Of a DNA stretch of 64,000 nucleotides, positions 47,638 through 56,254 are shown piece by piece. The DNA is from Lentzea atacamensis (GTDB lineage: Bacteria; Actinomycetota; Actinomycetes; Mycobacteriales; Pseudonocardiaceae). Within the stretch, counting starts at the first letter, position 1. Each line of letters begins with the position of its first letter. The position numbers and the translations under genes were made by a program. Location: the NCBI RefSeq assembly GCF_003269295.1, contig NZ_QLTT01000005.1:434001-498000 (forward strand), written 5' to 3'. The notes beneath the pieces are model-generated. The model saw nothing but the letters and a program-made list of their open reading frames with translations. It was not told where the DNA came from and did no database searches.

Positions 47638-48623
47638 AAGCAGCAGTGATCACCGGCGTCGGGTCCGTCGAAGTGACCACTGTGGACGATCCGTCCTGCG
47701 GGCCCCGTGAGGTCGTCGTCGACGTGGCGGCCTGCGGGTTGTGCGGCACGGACCTGCACATCCTGCAGGGCGAGTTCGCTCCCACGCTGCCGGTCGTGCC
47801 CGGTCACGAGTTCGCGGGCACGATCGTGGAGATCGGCTCGCGGGTCAGCGAGCTGAAGGTCGGCGACCGCGTGGCCGTCGACCCCTCGCTCTACTGCTAC
47901 GAGTGCCGGATGTGCCGCGCGGGCAAGAACAACCTCTGCGAGCGGTGGGCCGCGATCGGTGTCACGACCTCCGGTGGCGCTGCCGAGTTCGCGGTGGCGC
48001 CGGTGGCGAACTGCGTGAAGCTGCCCGACCACGTGCGGACCGAGGACGCCGCGCTGATCGAGCCGCTGTCGTGCGCCGTGCGCGGCTACGACGTGCTGCG
48101 GTCGCAGATGGCGTCACGGGTGCTGATCTACGGCTCCGGGACCATGGGCCTGATGATGCTGCAGCTCGGCAAGCTGACCGGGGCGTCGTCGATCGAGGTC
48201 GTGGACCTCAACGCGGAACGCCTGGAGACGGCCGTGCGGCTCGGCGTCACCGCGGTGGCGGGTACGGCGGACGAGCTGGACCGGCCGGAGGGCTGGGACG
48301 TCGTCATCGACGCCACCGGCAACGAGAAGGCGATCCAGGACGGACTCGGCCGGGTCGCGAAGGGCGGCACGTTCCTGCAGTTCGGCGTGTCCGACTACTC
48401 CGCTCGGGTCACCATCGAGCCGTACAAGATCTACAACCAGGAGATCACGATCACCGGCTCGATGGCGGTGCTGCACTCGTTCGAACGGGCGGCGGACCTC
48501 TTCGCGACCGGAGTGCTCGACCCCGCCGTCTTCATCAGTGACAGGGTGCCGCTGGACGACTACGCGGGGGCATTGGACCAGTTCAGGGCCGGTAAGGGAC
48601 GCAAGATCCAGGTCCTGCCGTGA
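47634..48623 (+). CDS. Zinc-dependent alcohol/polyol dehydrogenase
   Basis: A 329-aa medium-chain dehydrogenase. The catalytic zinc site is CGLCGTDLH with GHEFAG, and the four structural-zinc cysteines are in YCYECRMCRAGKNNLC. The Rossmann block is YGSGTMGLMMLQLGKL. In this operon it probably oxidises the imported polyol, for example sorbitol or mannitol to a ketose (inference). GTG 47634 overlaps the permease stop. Confidence 0.92.
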   Translation: MKAAVITGVGSVEVTTVDDPSCGPREVVVDVAACGLCGTDLHILQGEFAPTLPVVPGHEFAGTIVEIGSRVSELKVGDRVAVDPSLYCYECRMCRAGKNNLCERWAAIGVTTSGGAAEFAVAPVANCVKLPDHVRTEDAALIEPLSCAVRGYDVLRSQMASRVLIYGSGTMGLMMLQLGKLTGASSIEVVDLNAERLETAVRLGVTAVAGTADELDRPEGWDVVIDATGNEKAIQDGLGRVAKGGTFLQFGVSDYSARVTIEPYKIYNQEITITGSMAVLHSFERAADLFATGVLDPAVFISDRVPLDDYAGALDQFRAGKGRKIQVLP

Positions 48624-48639
48624 ACTGAACGGAACGAAC

Positions 48640-48671
48640 GTGAGCACTCGTGTATCCAGAGGAGTGCTCAC
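48640..48671 (+). terminator. Terminator of the polyol operon
   Basis: A perfect 10-bp stem, GTGAGCACTC / GAGTGCTCAC, with a 12-nt loop, 16 bp after the dehydrogenase stop. Because GTG 48650 lies inside this hairpin, the downstream small gene more likely starts at ATG 48686. Confidence 0.8.
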
Positions 48672-48685
48672 GACTCCTTCCAGGC

Positions 48686-48955
48686 ATGTCGAAGTCCGGG
48701 CAGAAGGTAGTACCGCCGTACTTTTCGCACATGTCCGACGAAGAGCTCCTGTCTTGGTACGCGGAGCTTCAGGCGCGGGCGATGAACCCGCAGTCTGAGG
48801 ACGTCGATTTCGACCATGTCCACAAGGCCGCCAAGCCGATGTCCGTCGAGGAGCTGCGTCACCGGATCATGACGTTCCAGGGCTGGCCAGGTGGCATCAG
48901 CACCCTCGACGACGGTTCGCCGTTCCACAACCTGTGGCACTGGCTCAACGACTGA
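48686..48955 (+). CDS. Hypothetical protein (89 aa)
   Basis: An 89-aa soluble acidic protein with helices (MSDEELLSWYAELQARAM, MSVEELRHRIMTF) and a Trp/His-rich end (NLWHWLND). No family is recognised. It overlaps the histidine kinase start by 22 bp, so it may be translated with the two-component genes. A longer start at GTG 48650 is less likely because of the terminator hairpin. Confidence 0.65.
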   Translation: MSKSGQKVVPPYFSHMSDEELLSWYAELQARAMNPQSEDVDFDHVHKAAKPMSVEELRHRIMTFQGWPGGISTLDDGSPFHNLWHWLND

Positions 48956-50808
48956 CCCGGGCAGAGGTAGTCCTCGCCCGGGTCATTGGCGCGTTGGTGG
49001 CCGCGTGTGTGCTCTTCGCCGTCGTGCACACAGCGGTCACCGGCGCGATTTCGCATCCGCGGAACTGGCTGATCGCGATCGCCTTCACGCTGCTCGGTGT
49101 GCGGGTGATCGGGCACGTCAGCAGGTCGGCCGTCGGGTGGTTGCTGCTGGCCATGGGCGTGTTCGGCGGCATCGCCGTCGCGGTCGCGGGCCAGCCGGCC
49201 GATCATCCGGCTCGCTGGGTCGAGGCGTGGGTCTGGTGGCCGACCTACGCGCTGCTGCCTGCCGTCGCACTGGTCTTCCCGAACGGGAAACCGTTGAGCG
49301 GCCGGTGGTGGATCGCCATCGGGGCGTCGCTGCTGAGCGCTGTTCTCGGCACGGCGGGGCTCGCCTGGGGATCGTGGGGTGATCCGGCCGGATTCTGGCG
49401 CGGTGGTGGTCCCGCGGCTGCCAAGACGATCACCGCGATCGCCGTGATCGCGGCCGGGATCGCGGTCGTCGCCGCCGTCGTGTCGCTGGTGCTGAGGTGG
49501 CGCAAGGCCGAAGGGGACGAACGGCGGCTGCTGGTGTGGGCGGTCGCGTTGATGGCCCTGGCCGTCGTCGCGACCGTGGTGGAGACGACGGACGGGCACG
49601 TCGCGTGGCTCGTCGGTGTGCTGGCGTTCCCGGCAGCCGCGGTGATCGCGATCGTGCGTTATGGCTTGTACGACATCAGTCTGCTGATTCACCGGTCGTT
49701 GCTCTACGGCACGTTGACCGTGGTGCTGCTGCTCGTCTACATGGGCGTGATGCTCGCGGGCGGGCAGTTGTTCGCGGACGACGCCGAAGTCATCGGCGTG
49801 GTGGCCGCCGGGTTGGTGTTCGCGCCGATTCGCAGCTGGGTCCAGCGCAAGCTCGACCGGTGGCTGTTCGGGGTGCGCGCTGATCCCTATGCCGCTTTGT
49901 CGACCTTGAGCGAGAAGCTCGAACGGTCGCAGGACGTGCTGCCGACCGTGGCCGCCACGGTCGCCGAGTCGTTGAAGCTGCCGTACGTGGCGATTCGCGG
50001 TGGATCCGTGCTCGCCGAGCACGGCCGCAGCCGCGGATGGCCGCAGCTGCGTTTTCCCATGACCTATCGGGGTTCTCTGGTCGGCGATCTCGTCGTCGAG
50101 CCACGTGCCCCTGACGAACGGCTGAGCGATCGCGAGCTGAGCCTGCTCGTCGACCTGGCTCGCTCCACCGCGCCGGCCGCTCAGTCGATCAAGCTGACCG
50201 TTGATCTGCAGCTCGCCCGTGAGCGGCTCGTGCGCGCACGCGAAGAAGAGCGACTGCGGCTCAGGCGCGACCTGCACGACGGCGTCGGACCGGCGCTGGT
50301 CGGGATCCGGTTGCAGCTCAAGGCGTTGCGACGGACCTTGGGCACCGTGCTGGACCCGGTGCTCGGTGACGTCGACTCGACCGCCGGCGAGGTGCGCCGG
50401 CTCGTGGACGGGCTGCGGCCGCCGATCCTGGACCAGGGACTCGCGCTGGCCGTGCGGGACGAGGCCGCGCGGTTCAACGGCGAGCTGACCGTCCGGGTGG
50501 AGGCGGAGGAGATCGACGGGCTGTCCGCGGCCGTGGAAGTCGCGGCGTACCGGATCGTCGCGGAGGCGCTGACCAACACCGCGCGCCACTCCGGTGCGTC
50601 GACGTGCACGATCACCGTGCGGCAGGACGGTGATCTGGTCGTGGAGATCGTGGACGACGGAAGCGGGGTCGCCGCGGACGCGCGTCCCGGTGTCGGGCTC
50701 GACTCGATGCGGGAACGCTGCGCGGAACTTGGTGGATCATGCACAGTGGGACCAGCGGAACCACACGGCACTAAGGTGGTGGCGCGGATCCCCTTGGAGG
50801 CCCAGTGA
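48934..50808 (+). CDS. NarL-type sensor histidine kinase
   Basis: A 624-aa membrane sensor with about eight N-terminal transmembrane helices (to residue about 300). A GAF-like linker follows, then a HisKA_3 domain (RRDLHDGVGPALVGIRL, phospho-His about 448) and an HATPase_c domain (ALTNTARHSGAS, VEIVDDGSGV, GLDSMRER). The many-helix sensor suggests a membrane or lipid stimulus. It overlaps the response regulator by 4 bp (GTGA). Confidence 0.92.
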   Translation: MALAQRLTRAEVVLARVIGALVAACVLFAVVHTAVTGAISHPRNWLIAIAFTLLGVRVIGHVSRSAVGWLLLAMGVFGGIAVAVAGQPADHPARWVEAWVWWPTYALLPAVALVFPNGKPLSGRWWIAIGASLLSAVLGTAGLAWGSWGDPAGFWRGGGPAAAKTITAIAVIAAGIAVVAAVVSLVLRWRKAEGDERRLLVWAVALMALAVVATVVETTDGHVAWLVGVLAFPAAAVIAIVRYGLYDISLLIHRSLLYGTLTVVLLLVYMGVMLAGGQLFADDAEVIGVVAAGLVFAPIRSWVQRKLDRWLFGVRADPYAALSTLSEKLERSQDVLPTVAATVAESLKLPYVAIRGGSVLAEHGRSRGWPQLRFPMTYRGSLVGDLVVEPRAPDERLSDRELSLLVDLARSTAPAAQSIKLTVDLQLARERLVRAREEERLRLRRDLHDGVGPALVGIRLQLKALRRTLGTVLDPVLGDVDSTAGEVRRLVDGLRPPILDQGLALAVRDEAARFNGELTVRVEAEEIDGLSAAVEVAAYRIVAEALTNTARHSGASTCTITVRQDGDLVVEIVDDGSGVAADARPGVGLDSMRERCAELGGSCTVGPAEPHGTKVVARIPLEAQ

Positions 50809-51449
50809 CGCGGGTTGTGATCGCGGACGACCACCCCGTGTTCCGGCGTGGGCTCAAGGCGTTGCTGGACGGTGAGGACGGGCTCGAGGTCGTCGGCGAG
50901 GCGGCGGACGGGGCCGAGGCCGTCTCCGTGGTGCTGACGCTGCAACCGGACGTCGTCGTGATGGACCTGCACATGCCCGTCCTGGGTGGAGTCGACGCGG
51001 CCAAGCGGATCCTCGAAGCGCAGCCGTCCCTGGGTGTCCTCGTCCTGACGATGCACGAGGACGACGAGCTGGTGTTCGCGGCGATGAGGGCCGGTGCGCG
51101 CGGATATCTCGTGAAAACCACCGACGACGACGAGATCGTGCGTGCGGTGCAGGCCATCGGGGCCGGTGAGGCGATCTTCAGCGCCACCATCGCGCAGCGG
51201 ATGATGGGCTACTTCACCGCGATCTCGTCGTCGAAGGCGGTGGCGTTCCCGCAGCTCACCGACCGGGAACGGGACGTGCTGGAGCTGGTGGCGTCCGGGC
51301 TGGACAACACCTCGATCGCGCACCGGCTCTCGTTGTCGCAGAAGACCGTGCGCAACCGCGTGTCGTCGATCTTCACGAAGCTGCAGGTCGCGGACCGCGC
51401 GCAGGCCATCGTGCGGGCGCGTGAGGCGGGACTCGGAAGTCCCTCGTAA
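50805..51449 (+). CDS. NarL/LuxR-type response regulator
   Basis: A 214-aa regulator. The receiver domain has Asp56-type VVMDLHMPVLGG, acidic DDHP and Lys in YLVKTTDD. The C-terminal LuxR helix-turn-helix is LTDRERDVLELVASGLDNTSIAHRLSLSQKTVRNRVSSIFTKL. It is the cognate partner of the preceding kinase. Target genes are not evident; a small hairpin (GGGACT-CGGA-AGTCCC, 51428-51443) lies at its 3' end. Confidence 0.94.
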   Translation: MTRVVIADDHPVFRRGLKALLDGEDGLEVVGEAADGAEAVSVVLTLQPDVVVMDLHMPVLGGVDAAKRILEAQPSLGVLVLTMHEDDELVFAAMRAGARGYLVKTTDDDEIVRAVQAIGAGEAIFSATIAQRMMGYFTAISSSKAVAFPQLTDRERDVLELVASGLDNTSIAHRLSLSQKTVRNRVSSIFTKLQVADRAQAIVRAREAGLGSPS

Positions 51450-51451
51450 GT

Positions 51452-51487
51452 GGGGACAACGGTCACCTGACGGCGGGACACGTCCCC
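51452..51487. repeat. Inverted repeat GGGGAC...GTCCCC before the radical-SAM-like gene
   Basis: GGGGAC (51452-51457) and GTCCCC (51482-51487) face each other across 24 bp, 41 bp before the next start. It could be an operator or part of a leader structure. Evidence is symmetry only. Confidence 0.35.
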
Positions 51488-51527
51488 CGCTTCGATCGGC
51501 GTCATCCGCCGAAGGGGGCCAGACCGC

Positions 51528-52073
51528 ATGGACATCACCTGGGACGTCGCACACGCGCGGCTCAGCCACGAGAGAATGCTGCACATCACTCGGGCGCTCG
51601 TCTCGATGCGACCGGAGACCGTCACGCTGGGCGGAGGGGAGCCCCTCGGCGTGCCGGGCCTGTTCGAGATCGTCGAGATGTTCCGCGCCGCCGGGATCGA
51701 CGTCGTGCTGCGCACTTCCGGCAAGTCGCTGCATCCGTCGATGGTCAGGACTTTGCTGGTGTCGTGTGCGCGCATCGAGGTGTGCGCGATGGCGTTCACC
51801 CACGCCATGCACGCGTTGCACCTGCTCGACATCGGTGCCGCGAAGCTCGACCGGCACGCCGTGTTCGGGCTGGACGCCACGGGCATCCGGCGCGGGTTCG
51901 ACCGGCTGGAGGACTTCTGCGCCACCACCGCGTTCGAGCTGCCGCACCTGACGTTCATCGCGTTCAGCGACACGATCGGGCCGGACCACGCGCAGTACCT
52001 GCAGTCGCTGGCTCCGCAGTCGGTCCGGGTGACCGTGGAGACCGCGAACACGTCGGTCGTCAGAGCCAGTTGA
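51528..52073 (+). CDS. Radical-SAM-like protein lacking the CxxxCxxC cluster
   Basis: A 181-aa protein. The segment PETVTLGGGEPLGVPGLFEIVEMFRAAGIDVVLRTSG matches the SAM-binding GGEP motif and the following helix/strand of radical SAM enzymes. However, the N-terminus has no CxxxCxxC cluster, and the only cysteines are C-terminal (SCARIEVCAM, DFCATT). The protein is about half the usual length. It is therefore either a degenerate, non-catalytic homologue or a family that binds ligand without iron-sulfur chemistry. It lies beside a WhiJ-like DUF397/XRE pair. Confidence 0.7.
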   Translation: MDITWDVAHARLSHERMLHITRALVSMRPETVTLGGGEPLGVPGLFEIVEMFRAAGIDVVLRTSGKSLHPSMVRTLLVSCARIEVCAMAFTHAMHALHLLDIGAAKLDRHAVFGLDATGIRRGFDRLEDFCATTAFELPHLTFIAFSDTIGPDHAQYLQSLAPQSVRVTVETANTSVVRAS

Positions 52074-52233
52074 TCAGGGCGCGCCAGGCGGGGGTCGAGA
52101 ACGCGAGAACGTCACCGCTCGCGTTCTTGGTGTCCCGCACGAGCGCGTCCTGAGCGAGCGAGACCTCGACGCAGCTGTCTCCGGTACCACCGCTGCTGTA
52201 GCTGCTCTTACGCCAGGTCCGTTCCGCCGCCAT
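52060..52233 (-). CDS. DUF397 family small protein
   Basis: A 57-aa protein with the DUF397 signature: TWRKSSYSSGGTGDSCVEVSL, VRDTKNASGDVLAFS and PAWRALIN at the end. DUF397 proteins are partners, often antagonists, of XRE/DUF5753 regulators in WhiJ-like loci of actinomycetes. The gene overlaps the end of the XRE gene by 26 bp. The 3' end overlaps the convergent radical-SAM-like gene by 14 bp. Confidence 0.92.
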   Translation of the reverse strand: MAAERTWRKSSYSSGGTGDSCVEVSLAQDALVRDTKNASGDVLAFSTPAWRALINWL

Positions 52234-53053
52234 GGGTGTCCTCTCGAAGTCCGCTGACGTACTCAGCCAGCTTGCGCTTCGATTGTTCCTCATCCAAGGC
52301 GACGGCATCCAGCCGCTGAAAGAGCCTCCTGGTCCGTGCGATGGCCACGCTGTCCTGCGCGTACACCCTCGCTGTGTCGGTTTCGCTGTACACCACCGGA
52401 GCAGCCTTGCCGAACTCGTACAGCGTGGCCGCGGAGCGGAACGCGCTGACGTTCGCGGGCACGATCCGGAGGATGTGGGTGTTGAAGAGCAGACGCAGGT
52501 ACTGGCCTTCCCAGAGCTGAGCGTCGCCGAACTGCATCCGCAGTGCGAGTTCGTGCACGTAGAACAGACACTCCGGGCGGTTGGGCCGCCTCAGGACGGC
52601 CTGTCACTCCATGCGTCCCTGGACGTACTCCTCGATGTCCTCAGGTGCCTCGATGTGGGAGTCGACGAACAGTTCACGCGCATAGCGCTCTGTCTGCAAA
52701 AGGCCATGAACGGTCATGACCTTGTAGGAGAAGATCTTCGTGGCCATCGCCTCCGTCATCGCGAGTGTGCGCAGGTTGTCCGGCACCTGAGCGAAGTACA
52801 GGTCGAAGGCGTTGTGATAGCGGCGCCGGAACTCCTCGAAGAAGTCGATGTCCTTGCCGCACGTCGTCAGGAACTGCACGAGGTCGATCTCGCTCGCGCG
52901 CACCTTGCCGAGCTCGATGTCGGAGACCTTGCTCGGATCCCAGCCGAGCTGGACGGCCATCGCGCGGCCGTTGAACGAGGTGCAGGACTCCCTCAGGCGG
53001 CGCAGCTCATCGCCTAGATCCCGGCTGTACGGCGTGGAAATGATCGCGGTCAT
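52208..53053 (-). pseudogene. XRE/DUF5753 (WhiJ-like) regulator interrupted by one in-frame TGA
   Basis: ATG 53053 begins an XRE helix-turn-helix (LGDELRRLRESC, LGWDPSKVSDIELGKV) followed by a DUF5753 domain. Codon 150 (52604-52606) is TGA inside GRME-stop-QAVLRRPNRPECLFYVHELALR. Translation then continues in the same frame with intact DUF5753 sequence (ALRMQFGD, LRIVPANVSAFRSAATLYEFG) to 52208. In homologues this position is usually Arg (CGA), one base change away. It is either a recent nonsense mutation or a sequencing error, or the gene makes two polypeptides. Confidence 0.8.
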
Positions 53054-53374
53054 GCGTCCGAAGCTAGGGCTTGGATTCAAACCACGAAACGGGCTCGTTC
53101 GGGTGAAAGCGTTGTTGGCGTTGGGCGGCGGTTGCGTTGGGGCAGCACGGCTTCGCCTTCGGCGACCTGGCACATGCCCTCCTTCGTCGGGCGTGTGCCG
53201 GACCGAATTTCTGTGGTCGCCGTGCGTAGGTGGTTGCGGGGCGTGGTCCTACTGCGTGCGGTGAGGGCCGGTTGCGCAGGTGGTTGCTGGGCGCGTGTTG
53301 CGTACTAGAGAGAGTGTGCGTGCACGGTGCCATAGGGCGCTGACCTGCACGTTCACCCGATTGTGGAATAGAAT
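53054..53374. other. Gene-poor stretch upstream of the DUF222-HNH gene
   Basis: About 320 bp with no convincing gene. The short open frames here have no ribosome site or recognisable domain. The region carries divergent promoter DNA for the XRE gene and the DUF222-HNH gene, with the SOS box at its right end. Confidence 0.6.
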
Positions 53375-53390
53375 TCGAACACGTGTTCCT
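53375..53390. promoter_or_regulatory. SOS box (LexA site) of the DUF222-HNH gene
   Basis: TCGAACACGTGTTCCT matches the actinobacterial LexA consensus TCGAAC-N4-GTTCGA at all but the last two bases. It contains the perfect 12-bp palindrome GAACACGTGTTC. It lies 15 bp upstream of the ATG. Related 13E12-type genes in mycobacteria are known to be DNA-damage inducible. Confidence 0.8.
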
Positions 53391-53404
53391 GCCACAATGG
53401 ACAC

Positions 53405-54649
53405 ATGCCCGCCCTCGGACTCGCCTCCCCGCTTGAGCTCCTCGACGAGCTCAAGCGGAAAGTCCGTGCACTGCAACAACTTCAATTCCAGGTGTTGGAG
53501 ATCATCGGCGCGCTGCAGCAGCAAGGTGCGGCGGAGACGTTGGGATACAAGGATCTCGTCGAGGTCTTCAAGCACACCCTGCGATGGGATCCCAAGGTCA
53601 CTCGCCGCAAGCTCAAGCAGGCAGCGGCCTTGTGCCCCACGATGACCCCGACCGGTTCCCTGGTCGAGCCGGTACTGCCCGGGATCGCGGCCGCGATGGC
53701 CGAGGGCGCGCTGTCCGAAGACCACGTCGACGTACTGGCCGAGGCGATGGCCGAACTGCCCGCCGTAGCCGAGGAACACCTCGTGCGGTACGCACTCGAA
53801 CACGAACCCCGCTCAGCCAAAGCCTTCGGCAAGCAGCTCGCCTACCACCTCGACCAAGACGGGCCCGAACCCAAAGACCCCGAACCCGTCCAACCGCGCA
53901 ACATCCTGCGCCGCCGCCGGCAAGGCGGCCGCTATCAGCTGTTCGCCGACCTCGACCTGGAGACCGGCGCCAAGCTCGACGCACTGCTCGACCCACTGGC
54001 CAAGCCCGCACCCGAGGACCTCCGGTACGCACCGGAACGGGAAGGCGACGCGTTCTGCGAGATCGTCGACCTCGCGCTGCGCGCCGACCAGCACCGCATC
54101 CACGGCGGCGAACGCGTCCAGCTCACCGTCACCGTCGACTACGACAAGCTCCGCGCCGCCATCGGCACCGCCCGGCTGGACAACGGCGACCACCTCCCGA
54201 TGAACCAGGTCCGCAAAATCGCCTGCGACAGCGGGGTGATCCCGATGCTGCTCGGCAGCCGCTCCCAGATCCACGACGTCGGCCGCAAAACCAGAGCGCT
54301 CAACTCCGGGCTACGCCGCATGCTCGTCGCCAGGGATCAAGGTTGCGCCTTCCCCGGCTGCACCAGACCACCCAGCCACTGCGAAGCCCACCACATCCAC
54401 CACTGGGCAAACGGCGGCCCGACCAATCTGAACAACCTGGTGCTGCTCTGCCGCCGCCACCACGACCTCGTCCACCACTCCGACTGGCAAATCCAGATGA
54501 TCGGCGGCCTACCGGTGTTCCGGCCGCCCGCGTTCATCGACCCTCAGCGAAGACCACGCAACAACCAGCTGCACAGACCCCACGACGTGCGGGAGCCCGA
54601 ACCGATCACACCACTTGGGCGGGTGAACCGTGTCCCGCTCCACGCCTAG
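53405..54649 (+). CDS. DUF222 / HNH endonuclease-domain protein (13E12 type)
   Basis: A 414-aa protein. The N-terminal about 290 residues are DUF222 (helical; VLAEAMAELPAVAEEHLV, RYQLFADLDLETGAKLDALLDPLA). The C-terminal HNH nuclease domain reads CTRPPSHCEAHHIHHWANGG and NNLVLLCRRHHDLVHH. The family, related to mycobacterial REP13E12 proteins, is multicopy in many actinobacteria and is of uncertain function. The SOS box suggests DNA-damage induction. The gene is not flanked by visible repeats. Confidence 0.92.
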   Translation: MPALGLASPLELLDELKRKVRALQQLQFQVLEIIGALQQQGAAETLGYKDLVEVFKHTLRWDPKVTRRKLKQAAALCPTMTPTGSLVEPVLPGIAAAMAEGALSEDHVDVLAEAMAELPAVAEEHLVRYALEHEPRSAKAFGKQLAYHLDQDGPEPKDPEPVQPRNILRRRRQGGRYQLFADLDLETGAKLDALLDPLAKPAPEDLRYAPEREGDAFCEIVDLALRADQHRIHGGERVQLTVTVDYDKLRAAIGTARLDNGDHLPMNQVRKIACDSGVIPMLLGSRSQIHDVGRKTRALNSGLRRMLVARDQGCAFPGCTRPPSHCEAHHIHHWANGGPTNLNNLVLLCRRHHDLVHHSDWQIQMIGGLPVFRPPAFIDPQRRPRNNQLHRPHDVREPEPITPLGRVNRVPLHA

Positions 54650-54775
54650 TGCCACAAGGTTTGCCGGCAACGGGTCCAGGTGTGGACGGGTGCGCAGGAT
54701 CGTCGCGTCAGCGGCGCGGACGCGATGGCGAATTTCCGCCAGCACAGCATGATGTGATGACCCACAGTGGTCGGT

Positions 54776-55213
54776 ATGACCACGTCATCGACAACACCCG
54801 CCCTGTCAGTGCTGAAAGGCATGTACGCGGCGGAGGCCGAGTACCTCGCCGCGGGTGGCCCGGGAAGTGCGTCGTTCGCCCCGCTCGCGCCGTTCTTCGC
54901 CCCAGACGTCGTGCTGTACCAGGCTGATTCCCTGCCCTACGGTGGAGTCTGGCGTGGCCACGAAGGTCTGGAGCAGTTCTTCCGCGCCATGAGCCGGACG
55001 TGGGACACGTTCGACATGGAGGACCAGAAAGTCCTGGCAACCACCAGCCCGCTCGTCGTCCTGACTCAGGTACGCGCACGTGCCCGGACCACTGGCCGTG
55101 AACTCCACTTCCCGATCTTGCAGGCGATCACCGTCGAAGACGGGCACATCACAGAGGTTCGCCCCTTCTACTTCGACACCGCGGCGATTGTGGACGCCTG
55201 CTCGCCCGCCTGA
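54776..55213 (+). CDS. SnoaL-like (NTF2-fold) protein
   Basis: A 145-aa single-domain NTF2-fold protein. Features are an N-terminal helix (LKGMYAAEAEYLAAGG), the LAPFFAPDVVLYQADSLPYGGVWRGHEGLEQFFRAM core and the EVRPFYFDTAAI end strand. SnoaL-like proteins include polyketide cyclases and ketosteroid-isomerase relatives; this one is of unknown function. ATG 54776 follows a weak GGTCGG. Confidence 0.85.
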   Translation: MTTSSTTPALSVLKGMYAAEAEYLAAGGPGSASFAPLAPFFAPDVVLYQADSLPYGGVWRGHEGLEQFFRAMSRTWDTFDMEDQKVLATTSPLVVLTQVRARARTTGRELHFPILQAITVEDGHITEVRPFYFDTAAIVDACSPA

Positions 55214-56203
55214 CGGTCTGCACCGCGGCGGCCCCGATGGCCGCCGCGGTGATCGCCGCGGTGGCAGGCAGACGATGGTGGCGGCGGTGCTCGCGAGCGT
55301 GCAGGCCATGACGGCAGCAGCCACGCCCGCCACGGCCAGGCCGACCAGGATCACGCGGCGGGCGCCGGCACGGTCCGTCCAGGCGCCGGCGACCCTGGTC
55401 GCCAGCACGCCCGAGACACCGGCCAGCGCGTACAGTCCGATCCGCTCAGCGGAGTACGAGTACGGTGGCTGCGAGAGAACCACCGCCAACCCCGACCACA
55501 GGGCGCAGAAGGCGAAGAACCACAGGGCGCCTCCGGTGGCCGCGCCCCTGAGCACGGCGTGCCGGGCGAACAGACCGGGCAGGGAACGCAGGGTGGCGCC
55601 GTACCGGAGAGCGGTGCCACTGCGCGCAGGCGGCACCAGCAGCAGGCAACCCGCTGCGACGAGTGCGCAGGCAGTGGCGAACACGAGAAGCGTTGCGCGC
55701 CAGCCGATCTCGTCTGTCAACCAGCCGCCGGCGATCCGGCCGGTCAGGATCCCGGCCGAGATCCCGGCGGTCACGATGCCGAGAACTGTCGCGCGCCGGT
55801 TCTCCGGAGCGAGCCTGCCCGCCACCGAGCTGAGACCGGCGCCCACGGCTGAGCACGCTCCCACCAAACCGGTCAGCGCTCCCAGCACCACCACGCCGCC
55901 GGCCACGGCACTCGCCGCCAGCACCGCTGCCAGAACCCCGAACTGTGCCGAAAGAACGCGCGACGGCGCGAACCGGTCGACCAGCGGGACCAGCAGGCCC
56001 AGCCCGGCCATGTATCCGGCCGGTCCACACGCGAGCGCGACTCCGACAGCGGTGATCTGCGCACCCATCGAGTGCGCCACGTCCGCTATCGCGGGCTGCA
56101 ACGGGTACAGCGTGGACGTTCCCAATGCGGCCGCGAGAGACATGAAGAGGACGACGTGGCCACGTAGCCGGACGGGAGCCTTCACGGATTGATCGATGGT
56201 CAC
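55149..56203 (-). pseudogene. MFS transporter with degraded 3' end
   Basis: The first about 300 codons from ATG 56203 encode nine recognisable transmembrane helices of an MFS efflux-type transporter, including the loop PENRRATVLGIVTAGISAGILTGRIAGGWL. After STAATIVCLP the reading frame changes to Arg/Pro-rich sequence that is antisense to the SnoaL gene and runs to 54806. A shifted frame gives ATAAITAAAIGAAAVQTV, the expected next helix, and then stops at 55149. Helices 10-12 are thus lost or frameshifted. It is likely non-functional unless the assembly is wrong here. Confidence 0.68.
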
Positions 56204-56254
56204 GTCGACCAGTGTTGGGAACCGACGTCCCTCAGCGCTGGCGAGAATCCGACC

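Noticed and set aside
52290..52607. 105-aa minus-strand frame in the XRE gene
   Set aside because: A shadow frame; the DUF5753 sequence continues in the XRE frame after the TGA.
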